Shown one piece after another: positions 34,574 to 45,198 of a stretch of DNA of 64,000 nt. Position numbers and translations under genes: made by a program. Below the pieces are notes generated by a model, which was not told where the DNA came from, did no database searches, and saw only the letters and a list, made by a program, of their open reading frames with translations. Each line of letters opens with the position of its first letter. Position 1 is the first letter of the stretch. The stretch lies in assembly GCA_019916065.1 (NCBI GenBank), contig CM034244.1, positions 24,296,471-24,360,470 of the forward strand, given 5' to 3'. The stretch comes from Vitellaria paradoxa (Eukaryota; Streptophyta; Magnoliopsida; Ericales; Sapotaceae).

Positions 34574-35019
34574 TCATCTTTCTCCTCGTCCTGTCATTTC
34601 TTTTCTCCTCTTCTTCAGAGACTTGGGGAATAATTTTTTCTCTCTCTGCTTAGAGTTATCAGAAGTCAATATTGATGTGGTTTCAAAACTAGCTCGGTCT
34701 TTTACATCATTTTTTTGAGGTTGATGATCAAGCTCATTACTAGACTTCTGATTCAGTACTTTTTGATCTTCACTGGGTGTTGGTTGCTTTTGTACTTCAT
34801 TATGATCTTGTTCTTCGGATAGAGTGACGATTAATTTTGGTTGTCTAATTTGTAGAATTCCATCCTTGAACTCTGCGGTGATTTTATTGGTGTCGCAATT
34901 TGTAGAAATAGAGTAATTCTTTCGAAGACGACTGCTTTTGTTGCCTTCCAATGGGCGTTTGCCACTAATCAACAGTCCTTGTGCTGTTAGCCGAAGCTTC
35001 AATTGCTCTTTTTCAAAGC
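34574..35019 (-). CDS. RTM2-like: RTM2-like alpha-crystallin/Hsp20-domain protein, exon 2
   Basis: Exon 2 follows an acceptor ...GGACAG at 35020. With exon 1 at 51047-51161 it completes a Gly codon and gives GFEKEQLKLRLTAQG, the conserved beginning of the Hsp20-like domain of plant RTM2 proteins. The domain continues with 'GLLISGKRPL', STNCDTNKITAEFKDGIL and 'QIRQPKLI'. A polar, charged linker of about 80 residues follows and ends at a stop at 34574-34576. The joined product would be about 186 residues. RTM2 family members are phloem-associated, heat-inducibility-lacking relatives of small heat-shock proteins. In Arabidopsis the founding member restricts long-distance movement of potyviruses, but orthology of function is not shown here. 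Family members end in a transmembrane segment; here that segment is in another frame just downstream. No TATA or heat-shock element was sought beyond exon 1. Confidence 0.8.
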
Positions 35020-36554
35020 CTGTCCATAGAATCCATTTTTTAGTACCGTGGTGTCAATAATTTATACGAGTGGTTGATACATCATTTTACTCCAAATTAA
35101 GATAAAAACGTTAAAAAAATTAACAAATATAATAATTTTGGCTTAAAAAACAAAAAATAAATAAAAATAAAACAAACAAACTTTTGCATTGCACTTCACA
35201 CATTTCTTATATCTGTGGATGTGTAATGACTCGAATTATGGATTGTGGGTCTGGTCGAACTAAGCTCTTTACTTATTTATTTATTTTTTTTTCTAAACCC
35301 TCTTATTCCTCTCGTTGAATATGTTAAAAGTTTATTGGCTAAGAGTAACATGTTACCGGTAACAGTTTTTTTTAATTATATAAAAATTTAATTTTAAATA
35401 TTTATTTTTGCTAATTCAATTTTGAAATATACTTTATGATTTGTCTTTTTTTTTTTCAATTTTTAATGGGTCCCTCATTTGGTGCCTAAAATTTGTGAAG
35501 TTTTTCTTAACGGGATCAGGTCATTTAGGTTCCCAGTTGGCTTGCCACCCTCCTTGTACTTAGCCTCGGCCCTTTGACTTAGTTTGACCTTACATTTTTG
35601 TCTTTCCACTGGTAGACTTAACATCGTTTAAGACGTTACTTTAGTATAAATTTAGATACAAAGAGCGTATATAAATGTAACTTTTTAAAGTTTAAAAAAT
35701 TTAGTAATTTTTCACTTCATTACAAGAAATATAAATGCAATTATTCTTTTTTTAATGATAATTTACAAAAATTAATAATGGCTAAAATAAACTTTTCATA
35801 TTAACACTCTACTCTCATTTTAGTTTGTCAAATTCTACCTATGACAATAAATTTCTTACATATGTGATTAAGTTTTAATTTAATCTTTTCGTCAATAATT
35901 CTTAATTAAATGTGACAGAAAATGACATATCTCATTTTTCATCAATGAATCTAACGGAATTGTCACACTAACTATAATTGAAAGTAAAATGTCCAAAATG
36001 ACATTTAGTGTAACTATATAAGAATTCAAAATATAATTAATTTCCCATTATAATTAGGATGTAGTATTAGAATTCGAGAGTTTACTTTAGACGATAATCA
36101 ACTCCATTTTTAATTTAGTCTAAATTTTTAAAAATTAAATCGGATAAATCGCCTTATAGAATCGAGCTAACTCAATCCAATCTTTGGGGGTAGTTCAATT
36201 ACCAGTATGGTGCATTAGCTCATGTAAAAATATGCACGGATGCAAAATCAAATTGGATCTGCTCATTTCAGGTTGAATTCATAAATATATAAATCTAACT
36301 AATCTAAACCAAAATAACTGCGTTGAGATTTATTTTATTTTATTTTATTTTTTTTAGATCTCTTGGGTAATTTGTCCTCCTCAAAATATAATAGGAAGCA
36401 AGTGCAGCTTGCATATGTACAGTATGTATAATGTTCAACTTGTATATGTCCAGTGGTGTAGATATATATTTTAAGATCTCTTAGGTAGTTTGTCCACTAC
36501 TAATTATAGTAATAAGCAAGTGCAACTGCATGGATTAGTATATATTAATTTTAA

Positions 36555-37427
36555 GGGTGAGCCTATTTGCACTTCCATTATTTTTCTCTTACACTTCATT
36601 TTACTTCTCTTTTAACTAGTTATTTCATTTTCATATGATTTGAAATTACATAATTATCTTTCAAAAAATCTTTTACAAATTTGAAAAAATACCATAAGGG
36701 CCTTCTTTAGTACAATATAATGAAAAAAATATTTTAAAGATTAAAATAATTTTATTTATATTTTTAAAAAAACGTATAAAAGTATATTTTAGGTTACTTT
36801 ATTTTCTAACTTATAATTCAAATAAAAATTAATTTCTTTCGTATTATTTTCTTTACAATATTTTTTCATTCTAATTTTTTTATCACCCTCAGTCATTTAA
36901 TAGAATTTTATATGAATTCAAAAATAAATTATTGGAAAAACTAACTAATCAAAAAAATTAATATATAAACAAATTAACCTTTCAAAAAATTAGAGTTTAT
37001 CAAAAAAACCATAAATATTTTTTAACAATTTTAATTTAATTTTTTATAGTAGAAAATATTTTAAAAAAAAATCTAAATGAGAAATTTTTATCATGGTAAA
37101 ATTATTCGTATGTCATTTATAAGAGGAATTTTTTTCAAAAAAGGTAAAATAGTAATTGTTTTTCTACTAATAATAAGAATTAGACAAAAAAAAAATATTT
37201 TGGTGAGTTGTCTACTCTATGATTTGTCTAAAAAATATTTTTATTTATAAAATAAAGGTATTTATAATTATAAATATGCCTTAAATTGGGTGTTTGTATA
37301 AGGGTATTTATAACATTATAACTATACAAAACGGATGATGAAAAGAAGGACAATTATTTAATTTTAATTAGTAAAAAAGTAAAGTGGGGTGCAAGAAGAA
37401 TTAGTGGAGTCCAAATAGAGTTAACCT
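36555..37427. mobile_element. MITE-like element with imperfect TIRs and near-perfect 8-bp duplication
   Basis: The left end GGGTGAGCCTATTTGCAC pairs imperfectly with the right end, whose reverse complement reads AGGTTAACTCTATTTGGAC. Flanks are AATTTTAA (left) and AATTTCAA (right), 7 of 8 matching. There is no coding sequence in the 873 bp. The eight-base duplication suggests a non-autonomous hAT-type element. Confidence 0.55.
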
Positions 37428-37485
37428 AATTTCAAGTTCTATATATATGCTAGTAGTGTAGATAGGTTTGGGCATACAGATCTAA

Positions 37486-37657
37486 TGCAATGGCCGTGGA
37501 AGAAGAGTTCTTTATGCATTTTAAGTCTAGAATGGCAGAGCTATAGATACCTGTCTTTGGAATTTGACTTTGCGCCCACCTATGTTCGATTGTAAATAGC
37601 CCAATGGTCAATACCCATTACTTTGCAATGGCTTGCAATGGTTTTTAGCCTTTCAAC
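37486..37657 (+). repeat. 5' LTR, left segment (right segment 44575-44921)
   Basis: Starts TGCAATGGCC, homologous to 49459 onward (TGCAATAGCC). It is interrupted at 37658, and the right segment resumes after the target duplication and ends ...CCTGCATCA at 44921. A TATATAAG box lies at 44807-44814. Confidence 0.8.
37650..37657. repeat. 8-bp target-site duplication CTTTCAAC (right copy 44567-44574)
   Basis: Perfect eight-base duplication flanking the TAGGGATGG/CCATCCCTA termini. This length is diagnostic for hAT-superfamily insertion. Confidence 0.9.
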
Positions 37658-39160
37658 TAGGGATGGAACGGAGCAGATCGGAGGCGGATATGGTATTATT
37701 CAAATCCAAACTCCAAATCCTCTACCTACCTCCAAATTTGCCCCAAACTCCAAACAGATATTTTTTGAACCTCTATCCCCGCTCCAAACGGAGAATGGAT
37801 ATATCCACGGATATCCAAAACTCCAAACCATTTATTCACCTCTGAATCTGCCCTTAGTTTATGTAACTTATTACTACCAAATAATTCATCTCCAAATCAA
37901 AATAATATATAATAATATATTTTGTAAATAATGTAATACATTTCAATAATCTAGTAATATATTAAAAAATACTGTAATGATTAAAATATAAGAAAAAATA
38001 TGAGTGGTAAATTTTAAAATGAATAAATTTTAAAAAATTGTAAAAAATAAATAAATATCAAAATGTTAAAAAACATGACAAAAGTTTGTAAATAAATTTC
38101 AATTTATTTTATATCTTAAATAAATAAATTTAAATTTATTTTTTTATGATTGCTGAAAATATAAATATAAAAAAAATTATTTTAGCTTTTTAAATTTTTT
38201 TCATATAAAACCTACAAACATAAAAATAAAAGTTGTAAATTTAAATTTCTAGTTCTTTTTTGTCCCTATTAATATTTACATCAACCTAATTTCAAAATAG
38301 AATAACTGATTTTTTTTTTCTCACCATTCACATATAGAAAAAAAAAAAACTACAAAAATTTTTAATTTTTTATAATAACAAATAACTTTTTTAGAATAAC
38401 ATAGAACTATAAATTTTTATTATTGTATAAGTAAATGTTTTCAAAAAATTTAAAATATAATTATCTGCACTTATCAAACTATCTAAGAAAAAAATTAATA
38501 AGTTGCCTTCTCTATATATTTTTAAAAAAAATAATTTCCACTATAAAAAAAAATATTCAAATGTTTCATGAAACATTTTAGTTAAACTATTTGAAAAATC
38601 TATTTTCTAAAGAACCCTTTTGAATATCAATATTGAAATGTTTAAAAATATATTTTAGTTGAAAATATTAAAAATAACGAGAAAAATAATAAACTATTCA
38701 AAGTTCAAGAAAGAAGTTACTTATGAAATAGTAATTTTATTACTAAAAATACGAAAATAAAATAGCAATAAAATATTTTAATTATTTTTTAAAATTGTAT
38801 CTAGTTATTTTTCTGAAAACAAATGAGTTTACAAGTCATAGTGGGGTTTAAAATTGTATAAATTAATATAAATTTGTAAAAATTATAATTTCATAATTCA
38901 TGCAGTAAGTAAAAATTTAAATTTTAAAGGGATTTATATAATTTTGTAGAGTCCCAAATGATTATATCTTATAAAATTTTAAATTTATCTCTTTAAATTT
39001 TCTTAATTTTTGCGAATGAAAGAAATAAATTGAATTTTTAAAACTTCAATTTGCACAAAAGTAAGAAAAAAATTAAATTTATAATTTCTTTTCCAAACAC
39101 GCCCTAATTAATACAAAACAATGACAATTTTTGTTTAAATTTATTGTCAATATTCATTTT

Positions 39161-40019
39161 TGTAAAGTCTTGTGGCAAATCCAATCAAAATATTAGTTAA
39201 ATTAGGAATGCTATTAAAGTTTCCTAAAGTGATGCAAATTGAAGATTTGAAGAATTCTGAACAATTAAGGAGATAAAGTTAATCAAGTTGACCAAGATTT
39301 TGAAGAATTCTAATTGGTGTGAAGGATTACAAAACCTAATGGAATTCGGACGCAGATTTCTGGAACGTGAATGAAATTCCAGTGTACCTCGCAGGCACGG
39401 CGCGGGGAGCTCGCGGGTGCGCTCCAAGCACGCAGGCAGCCCGCAGGGAGCGCGTGGGTGCGCCAAGGTGTCTCAGAAATTCCAAGTGAGGTCCGCAGGC
39501 AAGAGGATGGGAGACCGAGGGTGCGCCAGTGTTATTTCCTAAAGCGTAAAAATTCCAGTGCAGGTCGCAGGCTGGAGGATGGGAGCGCGAGGGATCGAGC
39601 TATGAATATTTTGTTCGGATTCAATTTCCTATTTTGCCAAACTAGGGCAACTTTGTAATCCTATATATATGTGAAACCAACTCTGTAATTGTAAGAGGTG
39701 GGAGAACATATTATAGGACCTAGAGAAAGAGTCTTTGAGTATTGAGAGCTTTCATGTTCTTTCTCTAAATTCGTCTTGTATTTTCTTTTCACTTTCTGTG
39801 TGAGGCAGAAAGCCTACTTGTAGGGTTTATCGAGTGATTCGAGCAAGAGTGACGAAAGGATTCGTGCGAGTGATTCGTAGAGAGTCTGAGTAGAGTCTTG
39901 TAACCCGTTGATAGTGGGATTGTAAATAGAGGTTTTTCTCCCTGTGATAGGGTTTCCTCGTTATTCTCTTGTGTGATTACTTTCACTGTGTGTGTGATTG
40001 TGTGGGTTTGGAATTTTCA
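39161..40019 (+). repeat. Left LTR of the copia element
   Basis: TGTAAAGTCTTGTGG... to ...GGAATTTTCA. A GC-rich block at 39380-39600 holds three related units starting with 'aattccagtg' or similar. A TATATATAT box follows at 39661-39670. Confidence 0.93.
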
Positions 40020-40021
40020 AT

Positions 40022-40033
40022 TGGTATCAGAGC
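40022..40033 (+). other. Primer-binding site, tRNA-iMet type (TGGTATCAGAGC)
   Basis: An exact match to the common plant retrotransposon primer site, two bases after the LTR. Confidence 0.9.
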
Positions 40034-40075
40034 AGGTCACTCTAAGTTCTTGAGTGAAGATCTTCATCCAAACCA

Positions 40076-42141
40076 ATGGATCCACCACGTGAAGGAGGCT
40101 CAAGCACCAGACCCCCTTGGTTTGATGGCTCAAACTATTCATACTGGAAGGTACGAATGCAAGCTTTTCTTTTGGGAATTAATTACAAAGTCTGGATGTC
40201 AATAGTTAAAGGATGGGAAGAACCGACCCATGAAGTTGACGGAAGAATCGAACAAAAGTCAATTCAGACGTGGACTAAAACTGAGCAAGAGAGTTCGGAG
40301 TGGAACTTCAAAGCCTTGAGTGCCATATTTTCTGCAGTTTACCCTAATGAATTCTGCCGCATCTCAAGTTGTACGAGTGCCCGAAAAGCGTGGTTAATTC
40401 TATAAAGTACACATGAAGGGAACGAACAAGTCAAAACCAGCAAGCTTCAAAAACTCACTTCTGAGTTTGAGGGACTAAGGATGAATGAAGACGAAAGGTT
40501 TGATGACTTTTATAGTCCGGCTCAGTCACATTGTTAATTCATGCCACAACCTTGGAGAACCTATTCCAGAATACAAAGTAGGTACGTAAAATTTTACGTT
40601 CTCTTCCACGAGTGTTTGATTCTAAAGTCACAGCAATAGAAGAAGTCAGAGATGTGAACTCCATGAGAATAGAAGACCTTGTGGGATCCTTGCAAACGTT
40701 TGAAGCAAATATGGTGAAACCTCACAAAGCGTCAAAAGGTATTGCTCTAAAGACAGTGGAAGAAGAAAGTGATGAAGAGGAGTCGGATAAAGAAATGGCG
40801 CTTGTGGCTAAACGATTCGTGAGATATATGAGGAAGAAGGGTTTATTTAATAAGAATAACAAGAATGAGTCACAATCTCAAGAAAAAGGAAAGAAGATCA
40901 AGAAGATTGAGCCTGGGGAAAGAAAACAAGAAGAACAAGATCAAATGTTTTGAGTGTCATGGATATGGACATTTTGCTCAAGACTGTGCAAACAAAAAGA
41001 TGAAAAAGAAACAAGTCAAAGTCATGAACGCTACATTAGATGTGAATCCAGTTCGGATGAATCATCTTCATCAGCATCCTCAAACGATGAAGGTAATTTT
41101 GTTGCTTTTATGGCGTCTCACTCTTCGTCTGCAGGAACAGCTTCTGGATCTCAAAGCGACACTGATATATCAAATCATGAAGATGATGACTCTGAGGATG
41201 AATTCAACAATGATTTGCAAGTAGCATATGATGCTTTAATTGTCGAATACAGTAAGGTAAATAAACAAAGACAAGCCCAACATACCCGCAACAGTAAACT
41301 CCGAAATGAACGAGATTCCTTGAAGACAGAGAATGAAAAACTCACAGGTAAAATATCTATTTTGGAATCTGACAAAACTTCTCAGTCTCATAGTGCAGAA
41401 AAGTTCAAAGAAAAACTTGAAGAAAATAATAAAAAGATTGATGAATTGGAGAAAGTTGTTAGAGAACTACAGGATGAGATCAGTAAGCTGAAAGAAAAGA
41501 TAAAGAGCGATGAGAAGATAATTGAAAGAATGAACTCCAGTTCTCAAAAACTTGAAAAAATTTGGAGCCAACAACGAACACATGGAGACAAAGCAGGCTT
41601 AGGCTACACCGGAGAGAAAAATACAATTGTTTCATCATCATCAGCACCTTCAGTAGTAGCAAAGGTTGTTTCAAAACCTACAGCCAATCCCAAGACCTTC
41701 CCAAAGTCTGCTGTACCACCAACGAAGAGTTTTGAAAAGAATAAACACTATCAGTATCCTCCTCACATAGTGAAAGGTACGCATTTTGCTAGATCCCAAT
41801 CCCTTGTACCTGTTTGTCACCATTGTGGAATCAAATGTCATATACGCCCCAACTGTCACAAACTCTATGGCCTTCCTTTAAACCATGTTAAAAATTTTTC
41901 AAAAAACCCTGAGCCTAGAGTCCCTGTGAAGAATAAATTTCAAGTGTTTTCAAAATTTTCAGAAGATTATTACAAAAACTCACGTCCTTTTCAAAAACAA
42001 AACAGTCCAATATTTCGAAGAGGTACAAATTTCAAATTTGTTGGAAAAAGAATTTTCATAAAAGTCAAAAACGTGAGGAAAAACCTGTTAAGACAACTGG
42101 TCTTAAAACTAGAGCTATTTGGATTAGAAAGTCAGATTTAA
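40076..42141 (+). pseudogene. Gag of the copia element, frameshifted
   Basis: ATG 40076 starts with MDPPREGGSSTRPPWFDGSN and 'YSYWKVRMQAFL', the typical copia gag start (WxxxMxxFL). A stop lies at 40403 and frameshifts near 40515 and 40580. The gag domain continues in 'VTAIEEVRDVNSMRIEDLVGSLQTFE' split over 40627-40710. A first zinc knuckle (CFECHGYGHFAQDC) lies at 40949-40987. Then come a serine/acidic stretch, a heptad-rich coiled coil (41240-41560), 'DKAGLGY' near 41590, and a second Cys/His cluster (CHHCGIKCHIRPNC) near 41816-41857. The long gag with coiled coil and second Cys/His cluster is characteristic of SIRE/Maximus elements. At least four frame breaks make it inactive. The protease motif expected next is absent. 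Confidence 0.85.
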
Positions 42142-43363
42142 ATTGTTTTGTTTCACAAAATGCCCTTCGCTTTGAGTCTCTAAGAAAATCTATAGGCATT
42201 TGTACACACCATTGAAATCTAAAAGATAAGTTAGAAGTTCATTGATTAAGTTGAAAATATTTTATGACTTCTATACTGTTACCTGTACATTAAATCTTCA
42301 AATTCATCGATTTCAATGAGTTCATAATTTTCGTATTCCTTGTAAATTGATACGAAGTGTTTTGGTGATTTTGTCATAATTTTGGAGTGCTTCCTATGAC
42401 ACTTGATTGTACATGCATATATCTCTTTCTCTTCTTTTCTACGAATCAAGGGTTATTGTTTGATGTGTTTAAAAAATGTTGAGGAGCCTGATATGTGCAT
42501 ATCAAAGTTATGCATAATAAAAAAAAAAAAAAATACTTGGAAAGGGCTACACGTGGGACCAGTGAGAAGCCCCTTAATGACTCGTTGATTGTTAAGGAAT
42601 AGCTACCTGCCCATAAGCGTGTGAAAGCCGCCAAGTGTTTAAAAAAAAAAAAAAGGAGATTGGCTCTCAATTCATTTGGTACATCAAATTTAACTTTTTG
42701 AGTCTATGATTTGTTTGAGGGGGAGCCTATATGTATATTATAGTCAAAAATTCATACGTGCACAAGCATTTGTTCAATTTTATGACTTATTTCACCTCCC
42801 GACACAGAATTGACAATTTTCTTGGAAAATCAAAATGTGAATCTTTGAATTTATGAAGGATGAGAGATTGATGTACATGTATTGGTATAGTGGAATTAAA
42901 AGTTTTTTTTAACATTTTTAATGAATTCTTCTACTGTCTTCTTTTGGTTTTGATTGTCTGTGTCCAAATCTGCACTTACACGTATTTTCCTAAGAGCTTC
43001 GTAGGCAGGGCGCAGGAGATCCTCCCTCACATTATTCTGATGTCACACCTAGAAGAGGTCATGTCATGTATGCTATACTCATGGGTCTTCAGTTTGATCT
43101 TGCCTTATTCATCTTCCTTATTTTTGTGCGCTTGTCATTTCCATATCAAAAAGGGGGAGTCATTTTCAGTTATGTATGTAATATGTGAACGTGTTTCGGC
43201 TATGGCATGATATTTTATGTATAATGTGCTTTGGTAATGATATCATTGATCATTTCTATATTATTCCACATGGTGCCTTGATGTGTGTGTTCAGTACGTG
43301 CAGAATTTGAGCAGAATTTAAAATTTAACTTAAGTTTTGATATGGAATTGCCAAGGGGGAGAT
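42142..43363 (+). other. 3' non-coding interior of the copia element, with three purine tracts
   Basis: No pol domain. Purine tracts of the form GAGGGGGAG or AAGGGGGAG occur near 42717, 43151 and 43353; the last one abuts the right LTR and is the functional polypurine tract. The others may be remnants of internal priming sites. Confidence 0.6.
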
Positions 43364-44221
43364 TGTAAAGTCTTGTGGCAAATCCAATCAAAATATTAGT
43401 TAAATTAGGAATGCTATTAAAGTTTCCTAAAGTGATGCAAATTGAAGATTTGAAGAATTCTGAACAATTAAGGAGATAAAGTTAATCAAGTTGACCAAGA
43501 TTTTGAAGAATTCTAATTGGTGTGAAGGATTACAAAACCTAATGGAATTCGGACGCAGATTTCTGGAACGTGAATGAAATTCCAGTGTACCTCGTAGGCA
43601 CGGTGCGGGGAGCTCGCGGGTGCGCTCCAAGCACGCAGGCAGCCCGCAGGGAGCGCACGGGTGTGCTAAGGTGTCTCATAAATTCCAGTGAGGTCCGCAG
43701 GTAAGAGGATGGGAGACCGAGGGTGCGCCAGTGTTATTTCCTAAAGCGTAAAAATTCTAGTGCAAGTCGTAGGCTGGAGGATGGGAGCGCGAGGGATCGA
43801 GCTAATGAATATTTTGTTCGGATTCAATTTCTATTTTGCCAAACTAGGGCAACTTTGTAATCCTATATATATGTGAAACCAACTCTGTAATTGTAAGAGG
43901 TGGGAGAACATATTATAGGGACCTAGAGAAAGAGTCTTTGAGTATTGAGAGCTTTCATGTTCTTCTCTAAATTCGTCTTGTATTTTCTTTTCACTTTCTA
44001 TGTGAGGCAGAAAGTCTACTTGTAGGGTTTATCGAGTGATTCGAGCAAGAGTGACGAAAGGATTCGTGTGAGTGATTCGTAGAGAGTCTGAGTAGAGTCT
44101 TGTAACCCGTTGATAGTGGGATTGTACATAGAGGTTTTTCTCCCTGTGATAGGGTTTCCTCGTTATTCTCTTGTGTGATTACTTTCACTGTGTGTGTGAT
44201 TGTGTGGGTTTGGAATTTTCA
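43364..44221 (+). repeat. Right LTR of the copia element
   Basis: 858 bp, nearly identical to the left LTR. Most differences in the GC-rich block are C/T or G/A at CpG or CpNpG positions. Followed by ATTTT. Confidence 0.93.
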
Positions 44222-44923
44222 ATTTTAATGATATAATAGTGAAATTTAATAAGTCTAGAGTACTATGAATGTGAATATTGTTTGTCATGGTATAGTGACG
44301 ATGTTATCATCATGGTTTCAAATGATTTTGGGTTATTCAAATATTTTTCGGGACAAATCGGGGTAAATTCGGATTAGATATCGAATTCGGGGCAGATTGG
44401 GGCGGAGGTAATGTCATCCCCATATCCGATCCAATATCCAAATTTTTTTAAAAAATCAAATCCAAATCCGATCCAATCTAAAAAAAAAAAAAAATTCAAA
44501 TTTCACATCCATTCAGATCGGATAACGGATCGGATTCGGACGGATTGGACGAGATGCCCATCCCTACTTTCAACACTGTTTGGGCCTCCAAATGGCCAGG
44601 TTTACTATTTTTGGAAAGTGTTTGGGCCTTAATTACTTGGGCGAAACAAATCCATTTTTCGTTGGGTTTTGGGAGAAGCCTTATGATTTTTTTTTATATT
44701 TTTCAAATTTACTTTTATTTCAAAATTTCTATTTTTAGTAATTTTTGTTAATTAGTGGGCTTTTATGCGTTTTTAGGCCCAACCCATTAATGTCAAGTTT
44801 CTTTTCTATATAAGCAGTTGTAATGCCTAAAGGTAAATTAGTTCTTGATTATTGAATGAAATTTGAGTATCTTTTAAAATTCTCATTCGTGTAATCTTCT
44901 CGTTTATGCTTCCCTGCATCAGT

Positions 44924-44936
44924 TGGTATAAGAGCC
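44924..44936 (+). other. Primer-binding site of the chromovirus-like element (tRNA-Met type)
   Basis: TGGTATAAGAGCC lies just after the 5' LTR end, with one difference from TGGTATCAGAGC. Confidence 0.75.
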
Positions 44937-45198
44937 CAAGTTCCAAGCCTAATTATGGCTGGAGGTCAAGGAGGTCGAACTGCTTCTGTTGCCAACATTT
45001 ATGAGCATGATGATGTTGCGCGAGAAGCATAAACAAATGAGAGATTTTAACAACTTGAACAACGATTCCCAAGTTCCAAGCCTAACTATAGCTGGAGGTT
45101 GAGGAGGTCGAACTACTTCTGTTGCCGACATTTATGAGCATGATGACGTTGCGCGAGGAGCATGAACAAATGAGAGATTTCAACAACTTGAACAATGG
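44935..45198 (+). repeat. 133-bp tandem duplication at the start of gag
   Basis: Two copies (44935 and 45068) begin 'cccaagttccaagcctaa' and include the presumed gag ATG region and 'gttgccaacatttatgagc'. The period is not a multiple of three, so it shifts the frame. Confidence 0.85.

Larger units (their letters stand above)
39161..44221 (+). mobile_element. Complete non-autonomous copia element with gag only (SIRE/Maximus-like)
   Basis: Two LTRs (39161-40019, 43364-44221; 859 and 858 bp) start TG, end CA and are flanked by ATTTT (39156-39160 and 44222-44226). A TGGTATCAGAGC primer site follows the left LTR and a purine tract precedes the right. The 3.34-kb interior contains a gag relic with a zinc knuckle and coiled coil, and no protease, integrase, reverse transcriptase or RNase H. 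By eye the LTRs differ by roughly 16 substitutions and five short indels, about 98% identity. This is the youngest dated insertion in the window. Confidence 0.93.
37658..44566. mobile_element. Non-autonomous hAT-type element, itself interrupted by a copia element
   Basis: The termini are TAGGGATGG (left) and its inverse CCATCCCTA (right), with a perfect 8-bp target duplication. Subterminal parts on both sides carry 'cagatcgga' and 'ggat(a/c)' words. Without the copia insertion (39161-44221 plus one copy of ATTTT) it is about 1.84 kb, AT-rich and without transposase. It depends on an autonomous hAT element elsewhere. Confidence 0.85.

Noticed and set aside
37623..37931. 102-codon plus-strand frame rich in Pro/Asn
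   Set aside because: Encoded by the 'ccaaactccaaa' subterminal repeats of the hAT-type element.
38000..39100. Possible transposase in the hAT-type element
   Set aside because: Sequence is almost entirely AT-rich with frequent stops in all frames; no transposase or dimerisation motif was seen.
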